The position numbers and the translations under genes are program-made. Below are positions 49,241-58,838 of a stretch of DNA of 64,000 nt, one piece after another; position 1 is the first letter of the stretch; each line of letters begins with the position of its first letter. The DNA comes from Labilithrix sp. (GTDB lineage Bacteria; Myxococcota_A; Polyangia; Polyangiales; Polyangiaceae), in assembly GCA_019637225.1 (NCBI GenBank), contig JAHBWC010000026.1, positions 18,152 to 82,151 of the forward strand, in the 5' to 3' direction. The notes beneath the pieces are model-generated. The model made no database searches. It saw only the letters and a list, made by a program, of their open reading frames with translations, and had not been told where the DNA came from.

Positions 49241-51604
49241 GTGAAGCCGTCCTGGATCGCTCCGCGTCCGTCTTTCCCTCTCGTCGTCTGCCTCCTCGCG
49301 CTCCTCGCGGCACTCGCCGCGTGCGGAGCGGCGCCGAAGTCGTCGCCGGCGAAGCCAGCGGGCGATCTCGTGGTGGGCAAGGGTGGACCCCATCCGACTG
49401 CGCCCGCCGCGTCCGCGGAGGCCTCGGAGGACGACGCGTTGATCCCGATCTCGACGGACGACGCCGTCCGCGGGAGCCGGCTCGCGTACGTCACGATCGT
49501 CGTCTTCTCCGACTTTCAGTGCCCGTTCTGCACCCGCCTCGAGACGACGCTCGACCGCGTGCGCGAGGAGTACGGTAGCGACAACGTCCGGATCGTCTTC
49601 AAGAACAACCCGCTGCCGTTCCACGAGCACGCCCGCCTCGCGGCCGAGGTCGGTCAGGGAGTCCTCGCGCTCGCCGGGCCCGAGGCGTTCTGGCGTTACC
49701 ACGCGACGGCGTTCCGCCGGCAGTCGGTGATGTCGCCCGAGGCGATCCGCGCGTGGGGCGTGGCGGCGGGCGCCGACGAGCGCGCTCTCGAGGAGGGCCT
49801 CGCGAAGAAGCGCTGGGCGCAGAAGGTCGACTTCGACGTGAGCGTCGCCAAGCGGCTCAACGCGAACGGTACGCCGATGTCCTTTATCAACGGCGTGTCG
49901 CTCTCGGGGGCGCAGGCGTTCGAGCGCTTCAAGGAGATCGTCGACGCCGAGCTCGAGAAGGCGAAGTCGCTCGTGGAGCGCGGCGCCCCGCGCGACAAGG
50001 TCTACACCCGCCTCGTCGCCGCGAACTTCAAGCCGTCGCGCGGCGACGATGACGACGACGACGACGACGACAGCGCCGCCGTCGCGCAGGTCAAGATCGT
50101 CCACAAGATCCCGGTGGGCTCGGCGCCCGCGCGCGGCCCGGCCACCGCCCTCGTCACGATCGTCGAGTTTTCGGACTTCCAGTGTCCGTTCTGCAAGCGC
50201 GTCGAGGAGTCGCTCGCGCGCGTTCGGCGGGAGTACGGCGACAAGGTGCGCGTCGTCTGGCGCGACATGCCGCTCCCGTTCCATCCGCGCGCCGAGCCGG
50301 CGGCCCAGCTCGCGCGCGCCGCTCGCGCGCAGAAGGGCGACGCGGCCTTCTGGACGGTCCACGACCTCCTGTTCGACAACCAGCAGACGCTCGAGGACTC
50401 CGATCTCGAGCGCATCGCGCGCGAGGCGAAGCTCGACGCGGCCAAGGCGATGGCCTCCGTGAAGGCGAAGGCGTTCAAGAAGGGCATCGAGGAAGACGTC
50501 GACCTCGGCGACGACTTCAAGGCCGCCGGGACGCCGCACTTCTTCATCAACGGGCGCCGCCTCGTGGGCGCGCAGCCCTTCGACAAGTTCAAGTCGGTCA
50601 TCGACGAGGAGATCGCGCGGGCGGAGGCGCTGCTCAAGCAGGGGACGCCGCGCGCGGCGCTCTACGACGCGCTGATCAAGGACGGCACGGCGGCGGCGGA
50701 GCCCGAGAAGAAGGGCATCGCCCCCGCGGCCGCCGGCGCTCCGTTCCGCGGCGCGGCGAACGCGAAGGTCGTCATCCAGGAGGTGAGCGACTTCCAGTGT
50801 CCGTTCTGCAAGCGGGCCGAGGCGACGATGGAGGAGCTCCTCAAGGCCTACCCCGGCAAGATCAAGATCGTCTGGCGTGACAAGCCGCTCCCGATGCACC
50901 CGCGCGCGCCGCTGGCCGCCGAGGCCGCGCGCGAGGCGCACGCGCAGAAGGGCAACGACGGCTTCACGAAGATGCAGAAGCTCTTGTTCGACAACCAGCA
51001 GGCGCTCGAGCGGAGCGACCTCGACGGCTACGCGAAGTCGATCGGGCTCGACATGAAGCGCTTCGCGAAGGCCCTCGACGGTCGCATCCACAAGGCGGCC
51101 GTCGACGCGGACGAGAAGGCGTCGACGGAGGCCGGCGTGAGCGGAACGCCCGCCTTCTTCGTCGGTCCGTACTTCGTCTCCGGCGCGCAGCCGTTCAACA
51201 AGTTCCGCAAGCTCGTCGATCGCGTGCTCCGCGAGCCCGCGGGCGCCGCGCCGCTGCCGGCTGCGGCGCCGGCGGCTCCGAGCACGTCGCTCGGCATCAA
51301 GGACGTGACCGTGGGCTCCGGCCGCGCGGTGAAGACCGGCGACACCGTGAAGGTGCATTACGTGGGAACACTCGCCGACGGCACGGAGTTCGATCAGTCG
51401 CGGAAGCGCGGCCAGCCGTTCAGCTTCACGGTCGGCAACGGCACGGTGATCAAGGGGTGGGAGCAGGGCCTCGTCGGCATGAAGGTCGGCGGAAAACGGA
51501 AGCTGACGATCCCGTCCGATCTCGCATACGGTGACCGAGGTGTTGGAACGATCCCCCCGAAATCTACGCTCTTCTTCGAGATCGACCTCGTGTCGATCGA
51601 CTGA
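49241..51604 (+). CDS. Lipoprotein with three DsbA-like domains fused to an FKBP prolyl isomerase
   Basis: Envelope foldase of 787 residues. GTG 49241 opens a lipoprotein signal with lipobox LAAC near residue 28. Three DsbA-like domains, each with an intact DFQCPFC site (Cys at 94/97, 315/318, 520/523) and a cis-Pro loop (GTPMSFING, GTPHFFING, GTPAFFVG). A poly-Asp run (about nine) sits between the first two. Residues about 686-787 are an FKBP-type peptidyl-prolyl isomerase (VKVHYVGTLADGTEFDQSRKRGQPFSF, GVGTIPPKSTLFFEIDL). The array parallels that at 26950. Combines disulfide and proline isomerisation in one chain. The stop overlaps a putative beta-barrel gene. Confidence 0.92.
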   Translation: MKPSWIAPRPSFPLVVCLLALLAALAACGAAPKSSPAKPAGDLVVGKGGPHPTAPAASAEASEDDALIPISTDDAVRGSRLAYVTIVVFSDFQCPFCTRLETTLDRVREEYGSDNVRIVFKNNPLPFHEHARLAAEVGQGVLALAGPEAFWRYHATAFRRQSVMSPEAIRAWGVAAGADERALEEGLAKKRWAQKVDFDVSVAKRLNANGTPMSFINGVSLSGAQAFERFKEIVDAELEKAKSLVERGAPRDKVYTRLVAANFKPSRGDDDDDDDDDSAAVAQVKIVHKIPVGSAPARGPATALVTIVEFSDFQCPFCKRVEESLARVRREYGDKVRVVWRDMPLPFHPRAEPAAQLARAARAQKGDAAFWTVHDLLFDNQQTLEDSDLERIAREAKLDAAKAMASVKAKAFKKGIEEDVDLGDDFKAAGTPHFFINGRRLVGAQPFDKFKSVIDEEIARAEALLKQGTPRAALYDALIKDGTAAAEPEKKGIAPAAAGAPFRGAANAKVVIQEVSDFQCPFCKRAEATMEELLKAYPGKIKIVWRDKPLPMHPRAPLAAEAAREAHAQKGNDGFTKMQKLLFDNQQALERSDLDGYAKSIGLDMKRFAKALDGRIHKAAVDADEKASTEAGVSGTPAFFVGPYFVSGAQPFNKFRKLVDRVLREPAGAAPLPAAAPAAPSTSLGIKDVTVGSGRAVKTGDTVKVHYVGTLADGTEFDQSRKRGQPFSFTVGNGTVIKGWEQGLVGMKVGGKRKLTIPSDLAYGDRGVGTIPPKSTLFFEIDLVSID

Positions 51605-52202
51605 GGAGGGGCCGCGATCGGGCGCGCGCGCGGCGACGAAGAAGGTCGCCGCCGCCTGCGCGGCAGCCGGCCTCGCCTCTACGCTCCTCGCGGCGCCGGA
51701 CGCGCGCGCGATCGAGCGGCAGCATCACCTCGGCCTCGCGCCCGCCATCGGGAGCCTGCGGATCGAGGGCAAGTCGACCGCGAGCACCGGCATCGGTGGT
51801 GGGATCCACTACGCCTACGGTCTGACGGACCAGTGGAACCTGAGCCTCGAGGCGAGCAGCGTCGTCGTCGCGGCCAAGCAGAAGCAGGACTTCCCCGACA
51901 GCCCGCGGAACCGTCCCGCCGCCGTCGACCACGGCGCGCTCGGCGTCACCTACGTGATCGACATCCTCCGCTGGGTCCCGTACGTGGGGCTCGGCGGCGG
52001 GGTCTACCGGCTCGCGGGCGGAACGCTCGAGTCGCCGCTCATCCTCCCCGGCCTCTCGCTCGCCGCGGGGATCGACTACCAGCTCAATCGTCAGTTCGCC
52101 GTCGGCGTCGGCGTCCGGCAGCACCTGATGATCAGCAAGATGGACACGTACCCCTCGTACACGACGGCGCTCCTGCGCTTCGAGTACATGTGGGGCTACT
52201 GA
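51531..52202 (+). CDS. Small outer-membrane beta-barrel-like protein (start uncertain)
   Basis: A signal-peptide-like segment (KKVAAACAAAGLASTLLAAPDARA) is followed by a sequence of alternating beta strands that ends in an aromatic residue (LLRFEYMWGY), as in small outer-membrane barrels (GIHYAYGLTDQWNLSLE, VDHGALGVTYVIDILRWVPYVGLGGGVYRL). The frame has no ATG/GTG/TTG between the end of the FKBP gene and the signal peptide; the nearest starts are GTGs at 51531 and 51540 inside that gene. Either the start is an overlap of 70 bases or the true start is unusual. Function unknown. Confidence 0.65.
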   Translation: MTEVLERSPRNLRSSSRSTSCRSTEEGPRSGARAATKKVAAACAAAGLASTLLAAPDARAIERQHHLGLAPAIGSLRIEGKSTASTGIGGGIHYAYGLTDQWNLSLEASSVVVAAKQKQDFPDSPRNRPAAVDHGALGVTYVIDILRWVPYVGLGGGVYRLAGGTLESPLILPGLSLAAGIDYQLNRQFAVGVGVRQHLMISKMDTYPSYTTALLRFEYMWGY

Positions 52203-52234
52203 AGAGTCGTCCGAGGATTGGACGATTCGGGGAG

Positions 52235-52257
52235 CTCGCGGGGTGAAACCCCTCGAG
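52235..52257. terminator. Hairpin between convergent genes
   Basis: ctcg-c-ggggt / acccc-t-cgag forms nine pairs around a gaa loop with one mismatch. No T-run follows on either strand, so it is only a possible bidirectional terminator for the barrel gene and lysC. Confidence 0.4.
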
Positions 52258-52276
52258 AAAGAGCCCCGGAGGCGCG

Positions 52277-53512
52277 CTACTTCGCGCTCTTGTCTTCGCT
52301 GAGGCCGAAGCCGTCATGGAGCGCGCGCACCGCGAGCTCCGTGTACTTCTCGTGCACCAGGCAGCTCACCTTGATCTCGCTCGTCGAGATCGCCTGGATG
52401 TTGATGTTCTCCGCCGCGAGGATGCGGAACATGCGCGCCGCGATGCCGGCGTGCGAGCGCATGCCGAGCCCGACGATCGAGACCTTCACGACGTCCTGGT
52501 CGTAGCGGATCTCCTGAGCGCCGAGGCGCTTGCCGACCTCCTCGATGAACGGCTTCGCGCGGACGAGATCGGTCGTCGCGAGCGTGAAGGTGACGTCGGC
52601 GCGGTCGGAGGCGCCGGTCGTCGCGTTCTGGATGATCATGTCGACGGAGACGTTCTTCTCCGCGAGCGAGCTGAACAGATCGGCGACGACGCCGGGCTTG
52701 TCGTGCAGGCCGATGACGTTCACGCGCGCCTCGGACTTGTCGTAGGCGACGCCCGCGACGACGACGTCCTCGAGCGACTTGTCCTCGCCGGTCACCCAGG
52801 TGCCGGGGGAGTCGTTGAACGAGCTTCGGACGTGGACGGGAACGCCGTACTTCATCGCAATCTCCACGCTGCGGATCTGCAGCACCTTCGCGCCGAGCGA
52901 GGCGAGCTCGAGCATCTCCTCGTAGGAGATCTTCGAGATCTTCCGCGCCGAGGGGCACACGTTGGGGTCGGTCGTGTAGACGCCGTCGACGTCCGTGTAG
53001 ATCTCGCACGCGTCCGCGCCGATCGCCGCGGCGACCGCGACGGCCGTGGTGTCCGAGCCGCCGCGCCCGAGCGTCGTGATGTCTCCGTGCTCGTCGACGC
53101 CCTGGAAGCCGGCGACGACGGCGATCTGGCCCTTCTTGACCGTCGAGAAGATCTTCGAGCCCTCGATCGTCTTGATGCGGGCCTTGCTGAACGCGCCGTC
53201 GGTGAGGATCTTCACCTGGTGGCCGAGGAGCGAGCGCGCCTGGCCGCCCTCCGCGTGGATGGCGAGCGACAGGAGCGCCGAGGTGACCTGCTCTCCCGTG
53301 GCGGCGATGACGTCCATCTCGCGGGCTTCCGGGATCGCGATGACCTCGTGCGCGAGCTTGAGGAGGCGGTTGGTCTCGCCGCTCATCGCGCTCACGATGA
53401 CGACGACGTCGTTGCCTTCCTTCTGCGTCGCGATCGCCCGCTTCGCGACGTTGCGAATGCGCTCGACCGAGCCGACCGAGGTGCCCCCGAACTTCTGGAC
53501 GACGAGTGCCAT
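52277..53512 (-). CDS. lysC: Aspartate kinase
   Basis: First enzyme of the aspartate amino-acid pathway, 411 residues. Kinase domain begins [16 protein letters not shown], with [24 protein letters not shown] and [18 protein letters not shown] intact. Two C-terminal ACT domains follow ([29 protein letters not shown] and [30 protein letters not shown]), so feedback by lysine and/or threonine is expected. An internal start could give the beta subunit, as in Bacillus, but none is certain. Start ATG 53512. No other pathway gene is adjacent. Confidence 0.94.
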   Translation of the reverse strand: MALVVQKFGGTSVGSVERIRNVAKRAIATQKEGNDVVVIVSAMSGETNRLLKLAHEVIAIPEAREMDVIAATGEQVTSALLSLAIHAEGGQARSLLGHQVKILTDGAFSKARIKTIEGSKIFSTVKKGQIAVVAGFQGVDEHGDITTLGRGGSDTTAVAVAAAIGADACEIYTDVDGVYTTDPNVCPSARKISKISYEEMLELASLGAKVLQIRSVEIAMKYGVPVHVRSSFNDSPGTWVTGEDKSLEDVVVAGVAYDKSEARVNVIGLHDKPGVVADLFSSLAEKNVSVDMIIQNATTGASDRADVTFTLATTDLVRAKPFIEEVGKRLGAQEIRYDQDVVKVSIVGLGMRSHAGIAARMFRILAAENINIQAISTSEIKVSCLVHEKYTELAVRALHDGFGLSEDKSAK

Positions 53513-53599
53513 TGGACCGTTTCGCCGCTCTCTACGGCCCCCGTCGCGATGCGTCAACAGCGGCTTCGGTCCTGCGCACGGCCGCGCTAGGCTCGAAGG

Positions 53600-54475
53600 A
53601 TGCGCCGCGTCGTCGCCGTCCTCGCCGTCCTGTCGTCCTCGCTCGCCGCGTGCGGAGACGGCGGGCTCCTCTCGATCTTCGGCGGCGGCGACGACGACGA
53701 CAAGGGCGGCTCGGCCGCCGGCCCGAACAGCGGCCCTTTCGGTGGCGGAGGCGGTGACGGCGACGGCGGAGCCGGCGAGGCGGGGCCCGGCGACGGCTGC
53801 AACCCCAACCTCACCGGCCTCGTCCGCGACTTCAAGGCGGCGAACGTCGCCGGCGGTCACCCGGACTTTCAGGCCTTCACCGGAGCCTCGCCGACGAAGG
53901 GGCTCGTGCAGGTCGAGCTCGGCGCCGACAAGAAGCCCGTCTTCGCGTCCACGACCGGCGACGGCACGCACGGCCAGCAGCTCACGAGCAAGGCGGCGTT
54001 CGACCAGTGGTACCGGAACACCGACGGGGTCAACCAGGCGTTCGAGTACGTCCTGCCGCTCCAGCCCAGCTCGGCGGGCGTCCTGACCTTCTCGAGCAAC
54101 GCGTTCTTTCCGATCGACGGCAAAGGCTTCGGCAACTCGGGCGAGGACGCGAACAAGCAGCCGCACAACTTCCACTTCACGTTCGAGCTGCACCTCGAGT
54201 TCGTCTACCGCGGCGGCGAGACGTTCACCTTCACCGGCGACGACGACCTCTGGACGTTCTTCAACGGCAAGCTCGGGATCGACCTCGGCGGCCTCCACCC
54301 GGCGCACTCGGCGACGGTGAAGCTCGACGACGTCGCCGCGGAGCTCGGCATCACGAAGGGGGGCAAGTACCCGCTCGACGTCTTCCACGCCGAGCGCCGC
54401 ACGAACGCCTCGAACTTCCGCATCGACACGACGCTCGAGTTCGTCAACTGCGGGGCGATCATCGTCCCGAAGTGA
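53600..54475 (+). CDS. Fibro-slime domain lipoprotein
   Basis: 291 residues. Lipoprotein signal with lipobox LAAC near residue 18, then an Asp/Gly-rich linker. From about residue 75 to the end lies a domain like the fibro-slime module of Dictyostelium and myxobacteria (PA14-like): NLTGLVRDF opening, [25 protein letters not shown] as core and [16 protein letters not shown] near the end. These domains bind carbohydrate or calcium on cell surfaces. Start ATG 53600. Divergent from lysC; function in adhesion or matrix is an inference. Confidence 0.87.
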   Translation: MRRVVAVLAVLSSSLAACGDGGLLSIFGGGDDDDKGGSAAGPNSGPFGGGGGDGDGGAGEAGPGDGCNPNLTGLVRDFKAANVAGGHPDFQAFTGASPTKGLVQVELGADKKPVFASTTGDGTHGQQLTSKAAFDQWYRNTDGVNQAFEYVLPLQPSSAGVLTFSSNAFFPIDGKGFGNSGEDANKQPHNFHFTFELHLEFVYRGGETFTFTGDDDLWTFFNGKLGIDLGGLHPAHSATVKLDDVAAELGITKGGKYPLDVFHAERRTNASNFRIDTTLEFVNCGAIIVPK

Positions 54476-54646
54476 CCGCGCCGCGTCGGGCGGCCTCGTT
54501 CCGGCGCGTGTCGTTCGGCGTGCTCGTCCCGGAGCGCGCCGTTCAGGCGGCCTCGTTCCCGCGCGCATCCCAGATTCCACGTTCCGGAGCGGTTCCGGGG
54601 TTGACCCCCGGCGCGCGCTCGTCGATGGTCTCGCGCGAGAGGGGTC

Positions 54647-55141
54647 GTGGGGTCCTACGCGGGGTACATCGTCCAGACCGTCGTGACGCTGCTCGCCGTT
54701 TGCGCGCTGGCGTTCGTCGTGTTGTACGGCGCGCGGCGCCTCGGCATCGGGCGGCCGCGCGGACCGATCGAGCTCGTCGGGCTCCTGCCGCTCGACGCGC
54801 GGCGCGCGATTTACCTGGTGAAGGTGGCCGGGCGGGTCATCGTTGTCGGCGCGTCCGAGGCCGGGTTCACCAAGCTCGGCGACCTCTCCGCGAGCGAGAT
54901 GCCGCCCGAAGAAGCGATCGAGACGGCGGGGTTCTCCGACGTGCTCGCGCGCGTGCTCGGCCGCGACAAGGGCGGCTCGGTGCGCGCGAACGGCGGGAGC
55001 GCGAACGGCGGGGCCGCGAACGGCGAGGTCGCGAACGGCGGGAGCACGAACGGCGGGAGCACGAACGGCGGGAGCACGAACGGCGGGGCCGCGAGCGACG
55101 GCGACGCGACGACGCGCCGGGGCGACGAGGACGGCGCATGA
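54647..55141 (+). CDS. FliO-like export-apparatus protein
   Basis: 164 residues from GTG 54647. One N-terminal membrane helix ([22 protein letters not shown]), then [40 protein letters not shown], the cytoplasmic motif of FliO/MopB. The tail is a simple Asn/Gly/Ser repeat. FliO helps FliP assemble in flagellar secretion. Its end overlaps the next start by ATGA, which ties it to the SctR/FliP gene. No other flagellar or type III gene is near. Confidence 0.72.
   Translation: MGSYAGYIVQTVVTLLAVCALAFVVLYGARRLGIGRPRGPIELVGLLPLDARRAIYLVKVAGRVIVVGASEAGFTKLGDLSASEMPPEEAIETAGFSDVLARVLGRDKGGSVRANGGSANGGAANGEVANGGSTNGGSTNGGSTNGGAASDGDATTRRGDEDGA
54985..55095 (+). repeat. 15-base tandem repeat in the FliO-like gene
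   Basis: Units of aacggcgggagcacg and variants occur about seven times in frame and encode [10 protein letters not shown]. They make a disordered end. Confidence 0.8.
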
Positions 55142-55854
55142 CGCTCGGGGCGCTCGCCTTCGGTGCGCTCGCGCCCGGCGATCCCGTGCGCGCCGACGAT
55201 CTGCTCGGCAAGCCCATCGCGCTCGTCGTCGCGCTGGCGCTCGTATCGCTGTTGCCGTTCGTCTTCATGGGCGTCACCGCGTTCGTGAAGATCTCGACGG
55301 TCCTCCAGATCGTCCGCAGCGCGATCGGCGCGCAGAACGTGCCGTCGAACACCGTCATCATGGCGCTCGCGACCTCGCTCACGCTGATCGCGATGGCGCC
55401 GGTCGGCCAGCGCATCTTCGACAAGGCCGCGCCGCTCGCGCAGGGCGGCAAGACGCAGGACACGACCTACCTCGTCGAGAAGGGCATCGAGGCCGTGCGC
55501 GAGCCGATGCGCGAGTTCCTCGCGAAGAACTCCGCCGAGAAGGAGCGAGGCCGCTTCTTCGCCGTCGCCAAGAACGCGCGACCGGAGGCCGAGCGCGCGA
55601 GCGTCGGACCGGACGACCTGTCGGTGCTCGTGCCCGCGTTCGTCGTCACCGAGCTCACCGAGGCGTTCGCGATCGGCTTTCTCCTCTACTTGCCCTTCCT
55701 CGTGATCGACCTCGTGGTCTCGAACGTGTTGCTCGCGCTCGGAATGCAGATGTTGAGCCCCACGCAGGTCAGCCTGCCGTTCAAGCTCCTGCTCTTCGTC
55801 GCGATCGACGGCTGGGGGCTCTTGGCTCAGGCGCTCGTTGCGGGTTACAGATAG
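55138..55854 (+). CDS. sctR: SctR/FliP-family type III export protein
   Basis: 238 residues with four or more hydrophobic helices. [31 protein letters not shown] and the C-terminal [55 protein letters not shown] match the SctR/FliP family; the ML-S-P-T end is closer to injectisome SctR than to FliP. The protein forms the entry pore of the export gate with SctS and SctT, which are absent here. ATG 55138 overlaps the FliO-like stop. Myxobacteria often keep partial non-flagellar type III loci, which is a plausible explanation. Confidence 0.85.
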   Translation: MTLGALAFGALAPGDPVRADDLLGKPIALVVALALVSLLPFVFMGVTAFVKISTVLQIVRSAIGAQNVPSNTVIMALATSLTLIAMAPVGQRIFDKAAPLAQGGKTQDTTYLVEKGIEAVREPMREFLAKNSAEKERGRFFAVAKNARPEAERASVGPDDLSVLVPAFVVTELTEAFAIGFLLYLPFLVIDLVVSNVLLALGMQMLSPTQVSLPFKLLLFVAIDGWGLLAQALVAGYR

Positions 55855-55860
55855 CGGCCC

Positions 55861-56085
55861 ATGAGACCCCTCTCGATCGCTGCCATGGTCTCCGCCGCGC
55901 TCCTGACGACGCTCGCGCTCGCGACGGCCGCGTGCGATCAGCTGAACCGCCCCTTCGGGAGCCCGTCGAGCAGCAGCTCGTCCGGCTCGTCGTCGGCCGC
56001 GGGCGCGGACGGCGGCGACGAGGCGGACGACAGCGGCACGGTCGCACCGGCGATCACGGCTCAGCCGGGAGACATTCAGCTCTGA
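55861..56085 (+). CDS. Small lipoprotein
   Basis: 74 residues. Signal peptide with lipobox TAAC near residue 25 (MRPLSIAAMVSAALLTTLALATAACD), then a Ser-rich and Asp-rich mature part. Starts 7 bases after the sctR stop, so probably cotranscribed. No family recognised. Confidence 0.6.
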   Translation: MRPLSIAAMVSAALLTTLALATAACDQLNRPFGSPSSSSSSGSSSAAGADGGDEADDSGTVAPAITAQPGDIQL

Positions 56086-56161
56086 AGCGCCCGCCTACGT
56101 GCGACCGTACTTGACTTCTCTTTCGGCGCGCGTAGAGTCCGCGGCCCCTGCAACTGGAATT

Positions 56162-56234
<73 letters not shown>

Positions 56235-56441
56235 CCCGATTCCTCGCTCGGCACACGCCGCGCGAAACCAAGAGGAGGTGGCCGTCTTCGAGACGCGCCA
56301 CCTCTTCTCTTTTCAGCCTCCGCCGCGCGCGGCGATCGGCATCGTCGCGGGACGCCGCGGTCGTGTCGTCGCGCGTCATGCGTGCGTCATGCGTCCGAGC
56401 GTTGCAGAGCGGGGCGGCGTTGGTACTCTGGCTGTCCCCCA

Positions 56442-57092
56442 ATGTTCAACCCGCGCGCCATGCTTCAGGCCGCTGTCGGTTATGTGAGGAAGAACCCCGA
56501 CGAGGTGGTCCGCGCCGCGGTGAACGCGACCGGTCTCCGCTTCGGAGTCCCCCTCGCGACGCTTCGCTGGTTCGCCGGCCAGATCAAGGGATCGAAGGCG
56601 CCGAAGGACGTCGAGATCTCGAGCACGCCGCCCGCGCTCCGCTTCAGCGCCGTGGTCGACGCGATGGGCACCCCCGTGCGCGCCTCCGCGGCGATCAAGA
56701 TCGACGAGGTCTCGATCTCGGAGGATTCGCTGCGCGTCGGCGTCCGCCTCCGCGACGTGAAGCTCGCGCTCGTCGGCGACAGCGACTCGCCCGTCGCGAC
56801 GTTGATCAAGTCGGGCGCGCTCGATCTCTCGAAGCCGGGCAACCTCGTCAAGTTCATCCCGAAGCGCCCGCCTGCGGTCGTGGAGGCCGACGGCGATCGC
56901 GTCGTCGTCGACCTCATGAAGGTGCCGAAGCTCGCCGCCGATCCGCGCATCCGGCGCGCGCTGAGCGTGATCGCGCCGGTGCTCGGCATCCGCGCGATCG
57001 AGACGGATCGCGATCACCTCTACGTGAAGCTGCGCGCCACGCCGGCCGGGTTGCCCGAGGCGCTCGGCAAGCTGCGCACGCGCACGGCCTGA
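56442..57092 (+). CDS. Conserved hypothetical protein
   Basis: 216 residues from ATG 56442 (MFNPRAMLQAAVGYV). No signal or membrane helix beyond a weak N-terminal helix. Central beta-rich part (AAIKIDEVSISEDSLRVGVRLRDVKLALVGDSDSPVATLIKSG) looks like repeated strands of a lipid- or membrane-associated protein, but no family is recognised. 207 bases after tRNA-Ala with its own ribosome site region. No partner genes. Confidence 0.7.
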   Translation: MFNPRAMLQAAVGYVRKNPDEVVRAAVNATGLRFGVPLATLRWFAGQIKGSKAPKDVEISSTPPALRFSAVVDAMGTPVRASAAIKIDEVSISEDSLRVGVRLRDVKLALVGDSDSPVATLIKSGALDLSKPGNLVKFIPKRPPAVVEADGDRVVVDLMKVPKLAADPRIRRALSVIAPVLGIRAIETDRDHLYVKLRATPAGLPEALGKLRTRTA

Positions 57093-57246
57093 TCGCCGCG
57101 GGCGCGCGCGGCCTGATCGTCGCGGGGCGTGCACGGCCTGATCGCCGCGAGGCGCGCGTGGCCTGACCGTCGCGAATTGCGGCGGGGTTCCGCCGTCGAA
57201 AGAACGTCCGCGTGCGGTCGAGCCGCGCTAACGTGGTGTCCCTCGC

Positions 57247-57756
57247 ATGGTTCGATCGCGCACGCCCTCGGCCCAGACGCTCGCTGTCGGTTCGCTGCTC
57301 GCGGGCGTCGTGTTCCTCGCGGTCCTCGCGTCGTCGACCTCGACGACCGGCTGCTCCTCGCAACAGACCACCGAAGCGCCGGACGCCGCGCTCCCGCCGT
57401 GCAACCAGGGGCCGTTCTCGTTCTTCTGCGAGCCTCCCGCTCCCGGTCAGGAGACCTGCAACACCGCCTCGAACCCCTCGCCGTTCCTCGCGCGTCTGCC
57501 GCAGAACACCGACTACCCGGTCGGCTGCGTCGTCAACTTCGTCGGGGCGCGTGACGAGCAGGGCGACTGCAGTCTCGAGGCCGTGTGCAAATGCGTGATC
57601 GGCGAGATCCCCGGTCCGGTGACGCCGCTTCCGGAAGCTGGGCCGCCGGCCGACGGGGACGCGGGCGACGCGGGCGAGGCGGACGACGACGCTGGAGCTC
57701 CGCCGGCGCCCGCTCCCGGACCGCGCACGGGCCCGGTCTGGATCTGCTCGACCTGA
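57247..57756 (+). CDS. Hypothetical lipoprotein
   Basis: 169 residues. Signal with lipobox TTGC near residue 36 (AVGSLLAGVVFLAVLASSTSTTGCSS); mature part has eight cysteines and a C-terminal Asp/Gly/Ala and Pro-rich segment. A 155-base gap precedes it. No family recognised. Confidence 0.65.
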   Translation: MVRSRTPSAQTLAVGSLLAGVVFLAVLASSTSTTGCSSQQTTEAPDAALPPCNQGPFSFFCEPPAPGQETCNTASNPSPFLARLPQNTDYPVGCVVNFVGARDEQGDCSLEAVCKCVIGEIPGPVTPLPEAGPPADGDAGDAGEADDDAGAPPAPAPGPRTGPVWICST

Positions 57757-57793
57757 CGCTGCGCCTCCCGCCATTCAGCGCAAGCGCGTGTGT

Positions 57794-57853
57794 GCGTGAC
57801 GGCGTCGGGCCCAAGATCCTCTCTTGGGCGTGACGGCGTCGGGCCCCAAGATC
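57794..57853. repeat. Duplicated 25-base sequence with a hairpin
   Basis: gcgtgacggcgtcgggccc with following aagatc occurs at 57794-57818 and again at 57828-57853 (one extra c). Within it gcccaag (57809-57815) pairs with cttgggc (57823-57829) around a seven-base loop. It lies between two same-strand genes and could end the first transcript. Confidence 0.6.
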
Positions 57854-57940
57854 GTCCTCGTCGTCGGTTCGTAGGAAGCGTGTGCGGCGTGAAAGGTCGC
57901 CGCGCCTCCGGGCGTTCTCGGAGTGTCCCTCCCCACGACG

Positions 57941-58321
57941 ATGCGCTTCTTCGTTTCAGCCAGCCTCACCGCCCTTCTCCTACTCCCCGTCACATCTCCG
58001 GCGCACGCCGCCGAAAAGACGCCGCGACCTCGACCGACGATCACGGCGACGATCGACGGAAGAGATCTCCGCGTCGTCGTCCACGGCGTCACGGACTACT
58101 GCTCGAGCGACGCGGACACGCGCATCTTCCGGACGAGCGACGCGATCCGCATCCTTCACGATCGGCCCTCGCGGGCGTCGAAGTGCATCTCGACGCAAGA
58201 CCTCACGTTCGTCGTGAAGGACGTCGGACCGGGGCGCTACTTCATCACGTACGAGCGCATGCCGCTCGTCGCGCCAGCGCGGCCGCGCTCGGTCGCTTCC
58301 GCGATGGTCCAGGTGAGCTGA
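57941..58321 (+). CDS. Hypothetical secreted protein
   Basis: 126 residues from ATG 57941 (a GTG at 57923 would add six). Signal peptide FFVSASLTALLLLPVTSPAHA, cleaved near residue 22. The mature part has two cysteines (DYCSSD and SKCIST), probably a disulfide, and a beta-rich pattern. No family recognised. Next gene converges. Confidence 0.62.
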   Translation: MRFFVSASLTALLLLPVTSPAHAAEKTPRPRPTITATIDGRDLRVVVHGVTDYCSSDADTRIFRTSDAIRILHDRPSRASKCISTQDLTFVVKDVGPGRYFITYERMPLVAPARPRSVASAMVQVS

Positions 58322-58340
58322 GACGCGGGCGACGCGCGCG

Positions 58341-58613
58341 TCAGTCGCGCTTGCGTACGGCGCGGGCCATCTCCGCGATGTGGCACTGCAGGCGCTGCAG
58401 GTAGGCGTTCGCCACGCGGCGATCGCCGGGCGCGTCCCGGTCGAGCAAGAGGAGCGCGAGGAGGAGGACATGGTCCGCCGTAGTCCGATCGCGAATCGCG
58501 CGCTCGACCAGCACGATGGCTTCACGCCGGCGACCTTGCGCGGCGAGGAGCTTCGCCGCGCGCGCGAGCGCCTCGTCGGGTACGGGACGGATGAGATGGG
58601 TCTGGGGCGGCAT
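58341..58613 (-). CDS. Small hypothetical protein, TPR-like
   Basis: 90 residues from ATG 58613. Helical, with a repeat-like ALARAAKLLAAQGRRREAIVLVERAIRDR that resembles one TPR unit. 213 bases of repetitive DNA separate it from the upstream gene of the sigma-factor operon on the same strand. Function unknown. Confidence 0.5.
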   Translation of the reverse strand: MPPQTHLIRPVPDEALARAAKLLAAQGRRREAIVLVERAIRDRTTADHVLLLALLLLDRDAPGDRRVANAYLQRLQCHIAEMARAVRKRD

Positions 58614-58652
58614 CGGGGGATGACGTGAAGCGCGCTGGCTTCTGACGGCGCG

Positions 58653-58838
58653 GCGTGCGCGTTTGGCGCGTGGGCGCGTGGCGCGTTTGGCGCGTGGGCG
58701 CGTTCGCGCTGCGGGCGCCCGCCGAAGGAGTGGCGCGTGGGCGCGGCGGCGCGTTTGGCGCGTGGGCGCGTGGCGTTCGGCGCGTGGGCGCCTGGCGCTC
58801 GGGTGTTCGGCGCTTGGCGCCGGCGCTCAGCGCTCGGC
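58653..58838. repeat. GCG-rich imperfect tandem repeat
   Basis: Units related to gtttggcgcgtgggcgcgtg recur at least six times (several with exact 16-19 base identity), within a stretch almost free of A. It contains no supported gene and reaches just into the end of the gene at 58827. It could form hairpins. Confidence 0.75.

Noticed and set aside
48671..51358. 895-codon open frame antisense to the FKBP-DsbA gene
   Set aside because: Shadow of the repeated DsbA domains; similar to the mirror frame at 26785 only because the sense genes are related.
56235..56441. A gene right after tRNA-Ala
   Set aside because: Frames exist but lack start context; the first supported gene starts at 56442.
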